64,000 bases of DNA from Enoplolaimus lenunculus (taxonomy: Eukaryota > Nematoda > Enoplea > Enoplida > Thoracostomopsidae): positions 124,001 to 188,000 of the forward strand of contig JASANG010001871.1 of the NCBI GenBank assembly GCA_030248215.1. Direction: 5' to 3'. A program made the translations under genes and the position numbers. A model generated the notes under the pieces. The model did not search any database. It saw only the letters and a list, made by a program, of their open reading frames with translations, and had not been told where the DNA came from. Below, in pieces: positions 1-11,640 of this stretch. Numbering within the stretch: position 1 is the stretch's first letter; each line of letters begins with the position of its first letter.

Positions 1-568
1 AGCAAAAGTTGCAAAATCTTGGACTTGAAGAAAAACTAAGCCCGTGTTTAAAATGAACAAAATTTCGAGCGAAGCGAGCTAACAGATGTTTATTTTAGGT
101 AAAGATTGATGCAATCTTTATAAACTTAAACCAGTGGGGAAGATACGCGGCATATCCTGGCCCAAATGTATTTTGTCACCGCCTGTTAATATTTCATTTC
201 GAGAGAATATACCTTAAAGCAAAAATTATTATAGCCAGCAAGCGTTGCGAGTGAGAAAACCATTTTGATATGGTTTCGTTTGGCGGTGATTCTAAACGCT
301 GGAGAGTCCTTGAAGCCATTGAAATATTAAAAATCACGACTAAGTTAGAATAGTGAATGAATCCTTGAATAGCAATTTTAGGTACCCCCCAAATTAATTC
401 TGCGGCGAATCCCCAAATATAATTTTCTGTGGACGCTCCTGCATTTGCATCACAAAATGTTTAGCATGACAACGCTGGTGTGGGATACATTCCCTCAACC
501 TGTGGATCCGTCATTAACTTTTAAATTATAAAAATCCGACTTAATTTTTAAGTTTTAAAATATTTCAG

Positions 569-3500
569 CGGTGATGAAACTGGAACACAAAGCTGGTTTC
601 AAAATTACTTAACTGCCGTGACCGACGACAAAGTGGTATCAAAGTCTCCATGTAAAGATTGTTGTGTAGTTTTTAGTTTACCTACCCGTATATCGAATTG
701 GCAGAGGTGCGGCCGGAGGGAGGTCAGGACAATGTTTTCACCTGAAGTTCTCGTGATACTTCAGACCCGTATCTAACTTACCTTGCAAGAGAGGGCTAAA
801 AAGCTCTCAGGAGGGGCATACAAGGGTGTTCACTGGCTAGCAATATTGAAATTTTTGTAGGAGCAGACCAACATTTTTTCTAGTCGGAACTGAGCCCCCC
901 TGCCCCGCTCGCTTGACTACGGGCCGGTGTCACTTTTATACTGTAAAGTTTGTGTATACTGTATCTGCAGAATTTTTGGCACCAATTACAGTGGCGTAGC
1001 GCGTAGCCAGGATATAACTTCGACGGTGCATAACATTATTTTTTAGACTCTTAATTCCACGGGACTTGTTATTCTAATGCATTATAAAGTCATTTTCTTG
1101 CATCCCCACAAATTATAACCTTCTATTCTACGCCTTGTATACGAACGCTGTCTCATAATATGTTGTCCCGGTTGTGTTTTCAAAAAACGTTTTGAAACAA
1201 ATTCTGAAAATAAACGTTTTCCAGTTATTTTTAGAAAAATTGTCTTAAATATCAGCAAAACTTTTCAGATTTGCCACAGAAAGCACTTTTCTGAATAAAT
1301 TCAGAAATACTTTTTTTGTGCGTACAGACGCTTTTAATGTGTTATGTTTCAATTGAATTTCAGTAATCCTGAACGCGTTCTGTACCGTTGACACCACATT
1401 ATTTCCGATCGATACACAAACGTGTGCCATGAATTTGGTCGTTTCTTTTCCAATACCAGAACAGTATGTAACGTTAAGTGGAACGGTTGAAAATGCTGAA
1501 GATTACACTTCCAAAGGCGAATGGCTTTTGAAAAGTAAGCATACTCTATGAAAACTTAAATTATAGGTTAACTAAATAAGTATACTAGTTTAAGATAAAA
1601 CTTCAATGACTGGACGGACTAACTAAACTAGAATTATAAGTTCAACGTAGACTAATGTTGCATTCGCAGGTGCAAATATTTGCAGCGAAAAAGCGGAGCT
1701 GCATCTTGTAAAGGAATATTCGGATTGACCAATCAAACTGCAGGTGCACGAAATTCAAGCGATTTACAACTACGTTCACATGTGCGAATTAAATTCAATG
1801 CCATGAATTCCAGTGAATAATTTGCAGCTGCAAGAACTTCAAAGCTGCTTTGTGACCAAACTTGCGCGCGCAAGTTTTTGCTGCAAACACTGGAACATTT
1901 AAATGGGCTACTGCCCTCAACATTTCCGCGTTTAGTTTACCAACAACAGCTGCCCTGCTAGAACTACAGCAATAATAGCTTATGCTTATGAATTTTTAGC
2001 AGAAGCAGTAGTTTAGAACGGATGCTATTTAAGATTCTTTTTTGGAGGCGGTTTCATGGTTTATGTTGTATTCAAACTACTCTCAACGGAAATTGCTTTT
2101 TGTGCAACATTATGCAGAAGCCAGTTAAGTTGGAAGCGTCTGATTTGACAGCCACGCAGAAGCCAAAAAGCAATCAACGTTCGTCACCGTAATCTAAGTT
2201 TCACCTGGTGTACGCATGAAATTGCAAAAGTTGCATTTATATTTTCAGGACTGTCGACCAGTACCAACAAAAAGAGCAAATCGGTCGAATTTGAAATTCG
2301 AATCTGTCGACGCTCGCTGTTCTTTGGAATGTACCTTATTGCTCCGTTGGCATTCATTGCAGTTTTAGTCGCGTTGAATTTCTGTTTTCCGCCTGGATGT
2401 ATTCAGCGAATTATTTTGGGTTTGAAATTAATTTTCCTATTTTAATTACGATGTGGTTTGTCAGTATTTCGAAATTGATTGATAAACGACAGGGCACTTT
2501 GAAACTCGGTTAAATACTTAAATCATTTTTGTTTAAATCGAGAGATTAACGTTTACAGCAGCGGATCCGGAAATTTGTGACGGAATCTACGCAATACATT
2601 AACTTGTAAAACTTTATTTGCAAACGAACGAGAAACCAAAAGCAATTTTAGTACTAAATCAAAAGACATTTTTGCAATATATCTTGAGTTTAATTTTCGA
2701 GTTCGAACGGCTCTCACGTCTTGTGGAAAAGTTTAATTATTTGTTTATTTCAGGAGTCGTTATTTTTGTGTTGCTGTTTTTGCTTGTGTACAAAATTGCT
2801 GAGGTGATGCCTCCGACATCAAACAGCATGTCACTTTTAAGTAAGTTACCCCTTAGAATGCATAGGTACGCCATGTAAGGACTAAAAAAGTTGTCGTTAT
2901 ACTGAAAATGTTGAAGCGAGACAAATAATTTCTCAGTATTGTATAACTGCAACTAACATATTTTTCGTAAACTACTTGCGAACAGTAGCGGATTCAGAGG
3001 GGAGTGGCGCGAGGATGCGTACGCCCCTCGTCAAAAAAATTTTTCAGTAATGTTCCTACCTTACAATTTTTCCTTCTCAGAAAACTGGCACATATGTCAT
3101 ACAGTAAAAATTGCGTTTCATAAATATTGCCAGCCCGCCTTTAGGTCAAAAATTTCTAGATCCGCCGCTGTTTGCGAATATTTGTAATGCCGAAACACAA
3201 TAATTAATTTAAACGATGCTGAAATTAAGGTGCCATGATTGCTTCAGTTTTTTTCAAATTCATAAATAATTTACTCATACAACAATTTTGTTAATGGACT
3301 ATATCTAAACGTATTTTTGGCCAATGTTACGTTTTGAGGTGTGTGGTATGTTCTTGGTTAGCAAGTAAGCCACAGCGCAACTAGTGGGCTTTCTTGGATC
3401 CGCTACTGATTATTATAGTAATATTTAAACATTTTTAAAATTTATCGCAGTTTCATTAAGGTGATGCAAAGAAACTTGATTGATTGCCCAAGAGCAACCA

Positions 3501-5225
3501 TTCATTCTTATTATTAAGCAAAAATTATAAAAATAAAATTGAAAAACGCTGCGAGTCGAACAGCGTCAGCAACAAGTATGCGTGTGAAGTCCCTCTTAGG
3601 ATTGCGCTATACTTTACTGAGCTGGACGCCTCCTAACTTTTTTCTTGACCCACCGGTTAATTTGTTGCAGCAATCTTTCTCGTTTTCGCTATGGCTTGTA
3701 CGACAGTATCACTTGTGGTTAACGCGTTTGTTCTTAATGCACGACATCGCACTTGTGGAAACGTTTCTCCAAACGTACGTGTTTCAGTCGCACTGTTACT
3801 AATCTGCAAATTTGTGCATCTTTCATAATAGCTTCACGTGCTATAATTATATCTCAAAGTTAAAAATAAATAAATATTTTTTGGCCGAAACAGGAAGTGC
3901 ATAGCATTAATCACGAGGAAGTTGTTCCTCTCAACCAAACCCACCGCCAGCTCACCTTGCTATAGGAGGGGGCTGGAAAATTGTTAAGAGGGGTATACAA
4001 AGGTTTGTGATTACAAGGAAGTTGGAAACTTTTCTGGGGTGAGGGGGAAGGACAACATCGTACGAGGGAGCGGCAGAGCAAGCTGCCCCACTGGCCCGCC
4101 TCTGGGTACGAATAACAAAAAATGTTGCAAAACACTTGTTTTTCACTGTAGACAAATTGGTTGCACACTTTTTAGTACTTCCCGTATCTTCGTGCATCAA
4201 TTTTGCTTCCGCTAGCAATTGCTTTGTTCGGACGATGTTAAATGTAAGGGCCTATTCACTAAGTATAAGCCTTCACTAAAATCTAAGCCTAAGCGTAAGC
4301 CTAAACGTAATCACAGTCGTAATACTAAGCTTGAGCCCAAGTCTTTTGAACTGTAAGAGTCCCGAGTTATAATAAACATGAGCAATTTGTCCTATATTTT
4401 ATTTAGTGTCTATAGCCATAATCAAAATACGTATAGTGAGCGTTTTAGCTTTGTTTAAGTAAACCTAACGTTTAACCCTGTCCTTCATAGAAGAGCCGAT
4501 TGTCATTCCACTTATATTAAATCTTGACCTGCAAGGAAAAAACAAGGAAGATGTTTTTACACATGATGTATCTTATTCATAGTGTATACAAGAGCGATTA
4601 ATGCATTACTTCAACAACAGTATGCAACTGGGTACATTCTGTTTAGAAAAGAATGTACCCGGCCCGCGTTGCGTTTTTGGCCTACCGCCCTCTATTTAGA
4701 GGGGGAGAGTTACAACCTATGCGAACCATGCCACTTTATGTATACTGCAACAAATTGCTCGGCTTATAATTTAATTTAGGCTTATAACATGTGAGAGCGA
4801 CCCCCCTCTAAACAAAGGGAGGGTCGGCCAAAAACGCATTTTAGTCCCTTTATTATGCAAAATTTGATAATAAAAGGTTTAACTCACTAATTGCACCACG
4901 ATTCTAGGCGAACACACTCGTCAAGCGTCTATCGAAATGCCTATGTTTAAACCTGGTCGAAGATTCAAAAGTAAACGTTGAATCTCACGAACCATTGTTG
5001 ACGGCGTCTACAACTGTTTCCAGTCCGGACGAAGACGTTCAGCAACACCTAAACGCAACGCAACAAGTGGCGACAACAGCACAAGCAACACTGAATGCCA
5101 ACGAGCGGCACTGGTTCAATGTTGCATTGTTGACTGATCGCATTTGTTTGTTTTTGTATATTTTTTGTACTATTTTAATTATTTTGATTGCAATTGTTTT
5201 TATTATCATTAATGCGGTAATGTGA
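569..5225 (+). CDS. Cys-loop ligand-gated ion channel subunit (nicotinic-receptor-like), 3' six exons; 5' end outside window
   Basis: Exons read as 569-651, 1364-1534, 2249-2419, 2754-2840, 3671-3774 and 4908-5225 (TGA stop). All junction phases agree, and all six add up to 310 residues. Exon 2 holds the signature Cys loop, with 13 residues between cysteines (CTVDTTLFPIDTQTC). Exon 3 holds the pre-M1 region and M1 (FFGMYLIAPLAFIAVLVAL). Exon 4 gives M2 followed by PPTSNS, exon 5 gives M3, and exon 6 gives the cytoplasmic loop (opening KRLSKCLCLNL) and M4 after HWFNVALLTDR. These are pentameric receptors gated by acetylcholine or another small transmitter in the plasma membrane. There is no adjacent Cys-Cys pair before M1, so it looks like a non-alpha type. 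The usual GEK at the inner end of M2 is replaced by CIQRI, and M3 seems about three residues short at the exon 4/5 join. The donor after exon 3 (GTTTGA) is weak. Earlier ligand-binding exons lie before position 1. Confidence 0.85.
763..925. repeat. REP-GTAGCC copy (MITE-like)
   Basis: A diverged copy of a family of about 165 bp. It runs from a CCCGTA-type end through GGAGGGGCAT and a TTGAAA tract to CTACGGGCC. It lies in an intron of the Cys-loop channel gene. Confidence 0.5.
1171..1323 (-). repeat. Dispersed repeat shared with 61187-61375 (inverted)
   Basis: On the minus strand this matches 61187-61375: CACAAAAAAAGTAT start, a CAGAAAAGTGCT-like block, AATCTGAAAAG, and TAACTGGAAAACGTTT. It has no coding sense. 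It ends about 40 bp before the 1364 exon of the channel gene. Confidence 0.6.
1665..1890. repeat. GCAGCTGCAAG-rich repeat
   Basis: The segment is rich in TTTGCAGC and GCTGCAAG words in both orientations, resembling the foldback at 14150-14288. It is intronic. The ends are not sharply defined. Confidence 0.4.
2987..3170. repeat. REP-GATCC copy (MITE-like)
   Basis: It begins AGCGGATTCAGAGGGG and ends TTTCTAGATCCGCCGCT, so the termini are inverted (GCGGATC / GATCCGC). A similar layout occurs at 12135-12312, 20052-20226, 53127-53290 and 56098-56312. It lies in an intron of the Cys-loop channel gene. Confidence 0.6.
3595..3625 (+). repeat. Single end of the TTAGG-TTGCGCTATACT inverted-repeat family
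   Basis: CTTAGGATTGCGCTATACTT is the same terminal sequence that flanks the GC-rich minisatellite (32361-33434) and the 83-bp element at 41626-41708. Only one end is seen here, in an intron just before the M3 exon of the channel gene. Confidence 0.5.
3940..4112. repeat. REP-GTAGCC copy
   Basis: It contains CCAGCTCACCTTGCTA, a GAGGGGTATACAAAGG block and a closing CTGGCCCG. It is diverged and intronic. Confidence 0.5.
4250..4345 (-). repeat. Degenerate TTAGGC-core repeat
   Basis: Several AAGCCTAAGCGTAAGCCTAA-like words are present, the complement of TTAGGC-type hexamers. The flanking inverted ends are lost. Confidence 0.45.
4620..4846. repeat. Inverted-repeat element with GGGTACATTC and GCGTTGCGTTTTTGGCC subterminal words
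   Basis: GCAACTGGGTACATTCT leads into a GCGTTGCGTTTTTGGCC block with a run of C or G. The segment closes with GGTCGGCCAAAAACGCA in inverted orientation. The same parts recur at 18596-18866. It sits in the intron before the last exon of the channel gene. Confidence 0.6.
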
Positions 5226-5350
5226 CCGGCGTTCAAAGAATATTAAGAAGGATATGGTGGCGAAAAACTGATTTTCGAGTCTAATGAGGTTAATAAGCTA
5301 AAGGTTGAAAGCTTACATTCAAACTACCAGTTGTAGAATAATTATTAAAC

Positions 5351-5490
5351 TACTGAAGTGACCCGAATAAGAGGGGGCTAATTTTTATTTGGCATCTTCA
5401 GAGGGTACCCCCCTTGTTATTCGGTTATGGACTGTTAGTTATTTTCAACCAGCCCTCCGCCACCCTTCCTTGCTGATATATATCCGGTGT
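5351..5490 (-). repeat. REP-GACCCG fragment, 3' end only
   Basis: This matches the inverted last 140 bp of the full copies (9501-9926, 17307-17758). It starts at GTGACCCGAATAAGAGGG and stops inside the element after ATATATATCCGG. It lies about 125 bp past the stop of the channel gene. Confidence 0.75.
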
Positions 5491-5964
5491 AGTCATTTAT
5501 ACCACACAATTAAAACTCAAAATGAGCTATTTTCATATCATTTAACACATTTGTAAAGTGCAGTATCTCTGACCTAATTGGAATCCTAATCGTCAAAAAG
5601 AATCATTTCTGGATGTACGGTAATAAAAGTTTAAATATTAATAATTTGTGATATAAATAATGACAATTTTCTAAGACAGAACTATTCAACTGGGGGTGAA
5701 AGCAGCTTACCATTTAAATGCATGCTTAGGGTTCAAGTCCTCGATTGAAATTTCAAACAAAACGAGAAGAATTCCTATGAAAAAGTTCTTGTATAATGTG
5801 ATATGTTTACCAGTTCGATATCACGACACAAAAATCTTAAATCTGTGTTGCAACTTCGTCATATTTATCCCCTGTTTGGATCGAAATTACAAGTTTGAGC
5901 CTCAAACAAGCTATGAATTTATATATTTGAAAATGTTCAGAAAAGCAGGGGTAGTGAGGTATGC
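5491..5964. other. Gene-free stretch
   Basis: AT-rich sequence. An AATAAA at 5622-5627 could serve the upstream channel gene, but it is about 400 bp beyond the stop. No coding segment is supported here. Confidence 0.4.
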
Positions 5965-6350
5965 GTCGTAGACCAGGCCGTAATTGGCCCGATTTCCATT
6001 TGGGCCAGTCGAACGCGGAATTAAGACTTGGGATAGACCACGGCGTAATACTTTCTCTATTAGAAGTGCACGCCTTGTGATTGGTTACTTACTATCTTAA
6101 TGCTGTACTCAAATACGATTAGCTGATGTGAGTACTCTTTTCTGCTTGGCTTAGTAATCGTTAAGTACCTGTTCTCTGCCAAACAGTTTGTTCCACTACG
6201 CTAATTTTCCGCTACCGAGTAATCAATCAGAAAATGCATTGCTTTACAAAACATAGTTCCGCTTTGGGCTAGCCCAAGTCGTAGTCCCGCTTTGGACTAG
6301 CACAATTCGGAATTGGGCTAAACAAGACTTGGGCTACGGTAAATACGTCC
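5965..6350. repeat. Probable imperfect foldback element
   Basis: The left part carries CCGTAATTGGCCCGATTT and GACTTGGG. The right part carries inverted GGGCTAGCCCAAGTC, GAATTGGGCTAAACAAG and GACTTGGGCTACGG. The inverted match is imperfect, and I found no second copy. Confidence 0.4.
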
Positions 6351-6574
6351 CTTACCCAACTACGAATTCGCCACTGTTGATGACTGTCTACGATCTGCCA
6401 AAGGGTTTCTGGTTAAATTTATGCATTTTTATTTTTGGGTTTTACGTTAAGTGCTTGCTGATAGTTTTTTGTTCCTTAATTTTATAACTTCGTCTGTTCG
6501 CTTTAATTAACCTTTCAAGTCGAACACTTTCACCAGAATAAATCATATAAATTGCTCTGAATTTATTACAACAG

Positions 6575-6910
6575 TCTACCACCAGAGCGAATTACCGCGT
6601 TCTGCCACTTTAACAGAAAAATCTACCGAAGTTTTTGTAAGAAGCGAAACGACTGCGGCCCGTCATCCGGGAATTGTTAGCAGACGGGACAAGAAGATTT
6701 ACAGAGGGTGAAGCAGTGCCGAGAGAAGCGCTTTCCAGACACTTAATTAGTAGGAGCCGACACTTAGAGGCCCATCTCGCAAACTAAAAAATTTTTTCTC
6801 CGCAGTGCACAAACTTACAGAGCTGTGAAACATTTTATTAGTGGTCCGTCGGACGTGTTTGGGGGAGCCGACTATCCTAGCGCCGATCCTGGGAAGACGG
6901 GAAAGTTTAG
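6575..6910 (+). CDS. Two phase-matched candidate exons, protein not recognised
   Basis: Exon 6575-6707 follows TTATTACAACAG and ends at GTGAAG. Exon 6806-6910 follows a strong TTTTTTCTCCGCAG acceptor and ends at GTGAGA. They join GG|T in frame. The first encodes a polar, basic stretch (RSETTAARHPGIVSRRDKK). The second encodes AQTYRAVKHFISGPSDVFGG and then YPSADPGKTGKF. No repeat family covers them and the reading frame is open throughout. I found neither the start nor the end: the next AG at 7031 gives an immediate stop. Further open sequence (DPDDHSTAMPSLDSS) follows an in-frame TGA at about 6911. It could be a gene fragment, a pseudogene, or part of a gene whose other exons I missed. Confidence 0.4.
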
Positions 6911-7489
6911 GTGAGACCCAGATGACCACAGCACAGCGATGCCATCCCTCGACTCCAGTTGTAGTTGCGGTCATGGACAGGCGAAAACTGGTTTTAAAAT
7001 ATAAACTGTAGCAAAATGGCTAAAAAATTTGTTGAATTTTCAGTTCGTGACAGAAAAACTGCTGAAAAAATGGCTGAGAATCGTGAGCCTCTAAGTTTCC
7101 AAGCACAATTTTGGCAATAATCTTTAATGGAGGTATTATTATATTTTTAGCAGTTCGTTTTTTTCCTAGTTAATATTGTAACTTTAATTAATGTGTCTGT
7201 AGATATCGTTTGCAGTGCAATCAGCTCACATTGGTTTTTCAAATTTCTGCATAAATTTTTATTTTTTTTTGCTAATTTTACGGCCTTTTTGAATAGTTTT
7301 TCGGCTGGCAGGTCTTTTTTTGGGGGCTTAATTTGTCACCTTTTTGTTGACAATATTTTGAGATATGCAACTTGAAAAATGATTTTTCAAATATGTTCGC
7401 CCGTTTTAGGTATTCACTGTTTTGTCGGCTCTCGTTTTCCTGCGAAACTGCAATAAAACCGAATAGTTTGCCTGTAAATCGTTTGTCCA

Positions 7490-7612
7490 AGTTTAGGCTT
7501 AGATTTTAGTTTTGAATTTATTTTGTTACATTGAGGCTTAAATTTAATAGGCTTAGGCTTAGAATTAGGAATACGATTAAGCTCATATTACGCCCCTAAG
7601 CGTAATATTGGC
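7490..7612 (+). repeat. TEL-B partial copy (right half)
   Basis: TTAGGC-like words are followed by a right end close to ACGCCCCTAAGCGTAATATTGGCC. The left end is missing. Confidence 0.55.
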
Positions 7613-7729
7613 CATTTTACATAAATACAAATTAATTTGAATGCTGTTGAATTTGAACTTGTTCTGCTTGTTGCTTTTACAATAAATACTGCTGCATTCA
7701 ATTTAAACTCCACATTGTGCATTCTATTT

Positions 7730-7830
7730 GGGCCCGTAGCCAAACGGGGGCCAGGGGGGCTACCTGTTACGCGAGTGGTTGCCAATGGCGAGTCCTTCCC
7801 TCCAAAAATTCTAGCTTTCAATGCGCCATA
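7730..7830 (-). repeat. REP-GTAGCC fragment
   Basis: GGGCCCGTAGCCAAACGGGG start, then CCAGGGGGGC. The remainder is diverged. Confidence 0.5.
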
Positions 7831-7907
7831 AAGCGTAAGGGCAAAAATTTTCGCTCCGCTTATGCGAAATCCATGTATGTCCTACTGTGATTTTCCGGCC
7901 ACCGCTA

Positions 7908-8050
7908 CTGGGCGGTAGCCAGCTCACCTTGTTAGGGTGGTAAAATTTTTCAGGACGGATGGGGGTATAACAAGCGTTTTCGATAACTTAGAAGCAAAGT
8001 TGAAAATTTTCCATGGGTTGGGCAAATTCCTACCAGGCGGGGCTGACTCT
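7908..8050 (+). repeat. REP-GTAGCC copy
   Basis: GGTAGCCAGCTCACCTTG start, AAATTTTTCAGGA, AGTTGAAAATTTTC, then CAGGCGGGGCTGA. The right terminus is missing. Confidence 0.6.
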
Positions 8051-8310
8051 AGCTCCGCTAACATGTTGGAATGCTTGCTGCCGGCAAGAAACGAAACAAA
8101 TGCTGGCTGCAAGGACTTTATAAATTAGCAAAGAGTCTGCAAAAAATGAACAAACTTATGATAAGTAAACCATGTTTACTATCAGTCGAAGTGTAGCGTT
8201 GGCATTCTTAAGCGTTACTGTCCTTCCACTCGCAGAATCATATTAATGTTTATAGCATTAATTTAATGTCAATTTTATGCGTCAAAAATGATTGTAACTA
8301 TGCCGCATTC

Positions 8311-8534
8311 GGCCCTTGTTACTTTAAGGGGCGTCCAGGTTCCTGGTGGGTCTATAAAAGAGTATGTTTAGATGCTAGATTACATTTTTTGCTTACGCTT
8401 AGGCTTACGCTTAGGCTTAGGAACTCATTTTTGCAACACTTAGGCTTAGGCTTAGATACTCGGTTTTGCAACTCTTAGGCTTGGGCTTAGGAATACGCTT
8501 AATCTACTGGTACGCCCCTTAAAGTAACATTGGC
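8311..8534 (+). repeat. TEL-B element, complete, with TTAGGC core
   Basis: Left end GGCCCTTGTTACTTTAAGGG, right end CGCCCCTTAAAGTAACATTG followed by GC. These are inverted repeats of over 20 bp. The interior holds clusters of GCTTAGGCTTAGG. The same layout occurs at 19417-19614 and 28211-28436. Confidence 0.8.
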
Positions 8535-9500
8535 ATGGCTACATGCGGTTTTAGCTGTTAACTGGGTACAAAAACGTTGATTTTGCGAGGCTCAACTTGC
8601 AGAGCGGTAGCAAAGGCTTAGACCACGTATTTTATATTGATATCAAAACAAATATACGTTTCTATAATGTACCAAACATTAATTATGCTTACTGTTACAA
8701 CCAACATGTACGGGAGCTTTCAAAATATGCCAAATAACTGCATTTTCAGTGGTTATTGCCGAGTTTCGGCATTGTTATCATATTCTTAAATATGGGAAGG
8801 GGTTTGTTTAATTCAAATCATTGAAGTGTTGAAACGTACACTTTAAGCTGGCGCTGTATTGCGGGTACATCACAAGTTTTGAAAAATTGAACCAGGCAGC
8901 AAAAGCTAGCTACCAATATGGCTTATTATGCGGGCGCGGAAATATTTATTTAGCATCAGTGACTAGCTATGTACCGACGCGAACATCACGTTGTGTTCTC
9001 GTCCAGACTGCACGCAGCGTAAACGTATGAAATGCGTATATATTTACCAATTGTAGCCTCATCAAAAACGCACTGGTATGGCTGTAAAGTTTTTGTTGCG
9101 CTATGATTTTTACACCAGAGAATATCGCGAACATACACGTCCCTCCTTTATTTGGTTATTTTTACAGTTATAATTCTATTTTTATGAGATACCCATATTA
9201 TTTTACGTTTGTTTGATTATTTTCATTTTTCATCCTGGTTAATGGTGTTATTTTTGATATGTTTAACCTGCGCAAACCGACAGCGTGAATCTCATTAAAA
9301 TACAACGCTAGTTATACCTTTGGTGAGCGCCGAATAAAAACGTTTCCTGATACAATTATAAAACATAAATCACACTCATCATCGATGTATATTTGCAGCT
9401 TGAAACTTAAGCTTCAAAGGTAACTTAAAGTGGGCTCATGTACACTTTACTCTACAGTTTTCGAAATTGTCACATTCTGGCTTAACTTGCGTTTAGTATT
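8535..9500. other. Gene-free stretch, no recognised repeat
   Basis: About 1 kb of unique-looking AT-rich DNA. I see no supported exon, tandem array or inverted-end element. Confidence 0.4.
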
Positions 9501-9926
9501 GTATTGACCCGAATAAGAGGGGGTCCCCATTTTGAGTCCGAATCAATGAGAGTCCGTATCCCTAATAAGAGTCCGTAAGCGGAGAGAGTCCCTACGCCCT
9601 AATTAGAGTCCATAAATGTCAATTAACCCTATTGTTGCACATAAATGAGTCCAGGACCAAATAATTTGAGACCGAAACTTTAAAGCGTACTTAAATTTTG
9701 AAAGTACATTCCTAAGTATAACCTTTTAACATCGCTCAGCTATTGACACAAGACAAATTAGCGTTTAATTCAACGGGTAATTGCAGTACCGGATATATAT
9801 CAGTAATGAAGGGCGGCGGATCGTGGATTAAAAATAAATAACAGTCCGTAACCGAATAACAAGGGGGGTGCCCTCTGGAGAGGCGAAATAAATATCAGTC
9901 CCCCCTATTTTTCGGGTCACTACAGT
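9501..9926 (+). repeat. REP-GACCCG element, near-complete
   Basis: Starts GTATTGACCCGAATAAGAGG and ends inverted as TTTCGGGTCACTACAGT. The interior shares long near-identical blocks with 17307-17758, 53984-54431 and 62438-62875, including AGTCCGTATCCCTAATAAGA and the GAAGGGCGGCGGA block. No open frame is seen, so it is non-autonomous. Confidence 0.85.
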
Positions 9927-10796
9927 GTTAAGCCTAAGCCTATGCTCAAGGCTTCGGCTAATGTTCGAGCTTGTGACGGAATGCATGTGAATTATTCTTC
10001 ACGAAACAAACTCAATGCCCAGTTTGTCACCGTGACCATTCCTTGCGATCAAGTAGCTCAAAAACTAAAAAAATATAATCGTCCATTCGAAATTTTTATT
10101 TTTGAAACACTCGTCATATCTCTTGAAATGCAAGGCCTGCGGCCGCGGCCTCACTGGCCATTTGCCTCAAATTTGTGTTTGAATCATTTTCAACTCAATC
10201 CAGCTACATGATTGCTCCATATTTCGCGCATTTACCGCAACTGTAATTCCAATCAGAGCTGTCCGCAACAAATTTTTTGGTAGGGGGGCTCCGAATAATT
10301 TAGGAAAGCCACTACAATTAAAATATATTTTAAATACCTGAAACATAGCTTGACCGCAGGGGGGGGGGGCCACATTTTTTATCAATTGCCCACCCGCTTC
10401 TAGAACTTTTCCGTCGCCATTTTACTGGTCCCAATTATATGATCAGCCGTTATTTTCCGCGATAGTTACCGCCACGATCAAGGTATAGCGGTACAATGAA
10501 TGGTTATTTTTCGAGCATATAACCATATCTCCAGATGACGAAAATGTGTTATTGGCAGAATCACTTGTGACGTCAGAAACAAACAGAAAAATGACGCAGT
10601 GTCCACTAACAGACCACACACAAAGAGCAACGAGAAGACACAAAACGATTTGTGAGGAGCCACCAAATAACAGAACCGGGGTATTCATAGAAACAACGGT
10701 TTTAGCAAAGTTGCATTTGTATCAGCTTGGCAAGGTTCGGAGATTGATATGATTATATTTTATCAGCCAATTGGTCAAACCTGCCTAACCATGCAC
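9927..10796. other. Gene-free stretch with one protein-like open segment
   Basis: No firm gene. At about 10526-10680 (+) an open segment rich in Thr/Arg/Asn reads LAESLVTSETNRKM then CEEPPNNRTG between an AG and a GT. It matches nothing I know, and no neighbouring exon fits its phase. Confidence 0.3.
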
Positions 10797-10964
10797 GGGC
10801 TCGTAGCCAGACGATGCCAGGGGGGCTGAGCCATTCCCCTGGAAAATTTTTGGCAACAATTAGAAAACTTTCAACTTTGCTTATAACTCATCGAAAACTT
10901 CTTGCACTTATGCCCCTCAACAAATATTTTTAGCCCCCCTAGCACGATGGGCTGGCTACGGGCC
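10797..10964 (-). repeat. REP-GTAGCC element, complete (168 bp)
   Basis: Left GGGCTCGTAGCCAGACGATG, right inverted as GATGGGCTGGCTACGGGCC. Inside are CCCCTGGAAAATTTTTGG, TTTCAACTTTGCTT and ATGCCCCTC. It serves as the reference copy of the family. Confidence 0.8.
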
Positions 10965-11276
10965 TGACCATGCATATGGCACTGCCAGAGCTAAAACGTC
11001 ATTCTGGCAAGACAACCAGATGTCGGTTACTGTTTTCGTTCAAATTAATGTCCGTTTCAGTTAATATGAAATTGACGAAAATTGCTTAATTTGCCATTCA
11101 CACCAGAGTCTTCTATCTGGTGTATGGTATTTTTTCATACTTCAGTTATTCCACAAGAAAATAACCAAAAACAGTTTTTAACCCTTTCTCACATGAGTCT
11201 TTTCTGTTTCGTTTGAAATCCAATTTCAAGCCAGAATTCGGAATCGCAGTCTTACACGTTCGAATCGTATACCAAC

Positions 11277-11289
11277 ACCGCTCGGCTAT
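11277..11289 (-). other. Isolated tRNA-like A box
   Basis: On the minus strand TAGCCGAGCGGT fits the class II tRNA A-box consensus. A GATTCGAACG word follows too soon to be a normal B box, and no acceptor stem is seen. It may be the head of a decayed tRNA-derived SINE or chance. Confidence 0.15.
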
Positions 11290-11371
11290 AGGAGGTTGAC
11301 GCCCACGTTTTGCAGAGATTTCGTACTGCGAATACATGTCAACTGTGCATTTTGCATTTGCACGCAGAAGC

Positions 11372-11640
11372 GAGTGCAGAAATTTCTGACGGGCGCCGGG
11401 CTGACAAATGTTATGAAACGGAAAAATTATAAGGTAGGGACTTTATCAATTTATCAAAAAAAATTTCTTGAGGGAAAAATGTGAGGTAGGCGGACCTTAT
11501 TATTTTATCACAAAAAATTTCTGAGGTGAAAAATTGTATTTTTATAAAAAATTTCTGATGAGAAAAAATTGTAAGGTATGGACCTTACCATTTTATACAC
11601 AAAGAAACTTCTGACGGGGGAGCGTACGTTTTCCCTAACC
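11372..11640. repeat. REP-GATCC-like element with internal duplications
   Basis: It contains CAGAAATTTCTGACGGG and then repeated blocks of ATTGTAAGGTAGGGACC-like and TTTATCACAAAAAATTTCTGA sequence. These resemble 53127-53290 and 56098-56312. Confidence 0.55.

Noticed and set aside
1-568. Upstream exons of the Cys-loop channel
   Set aside because: I found no segment with ligand-binding-domain motifs leaving two bases in phase; they probably lie outside the window.
5690-5760. tRNA-like GGTTCAAGTCC word
   Set aside because: The T stem does not pair well and no A box or acceptor stem is present.
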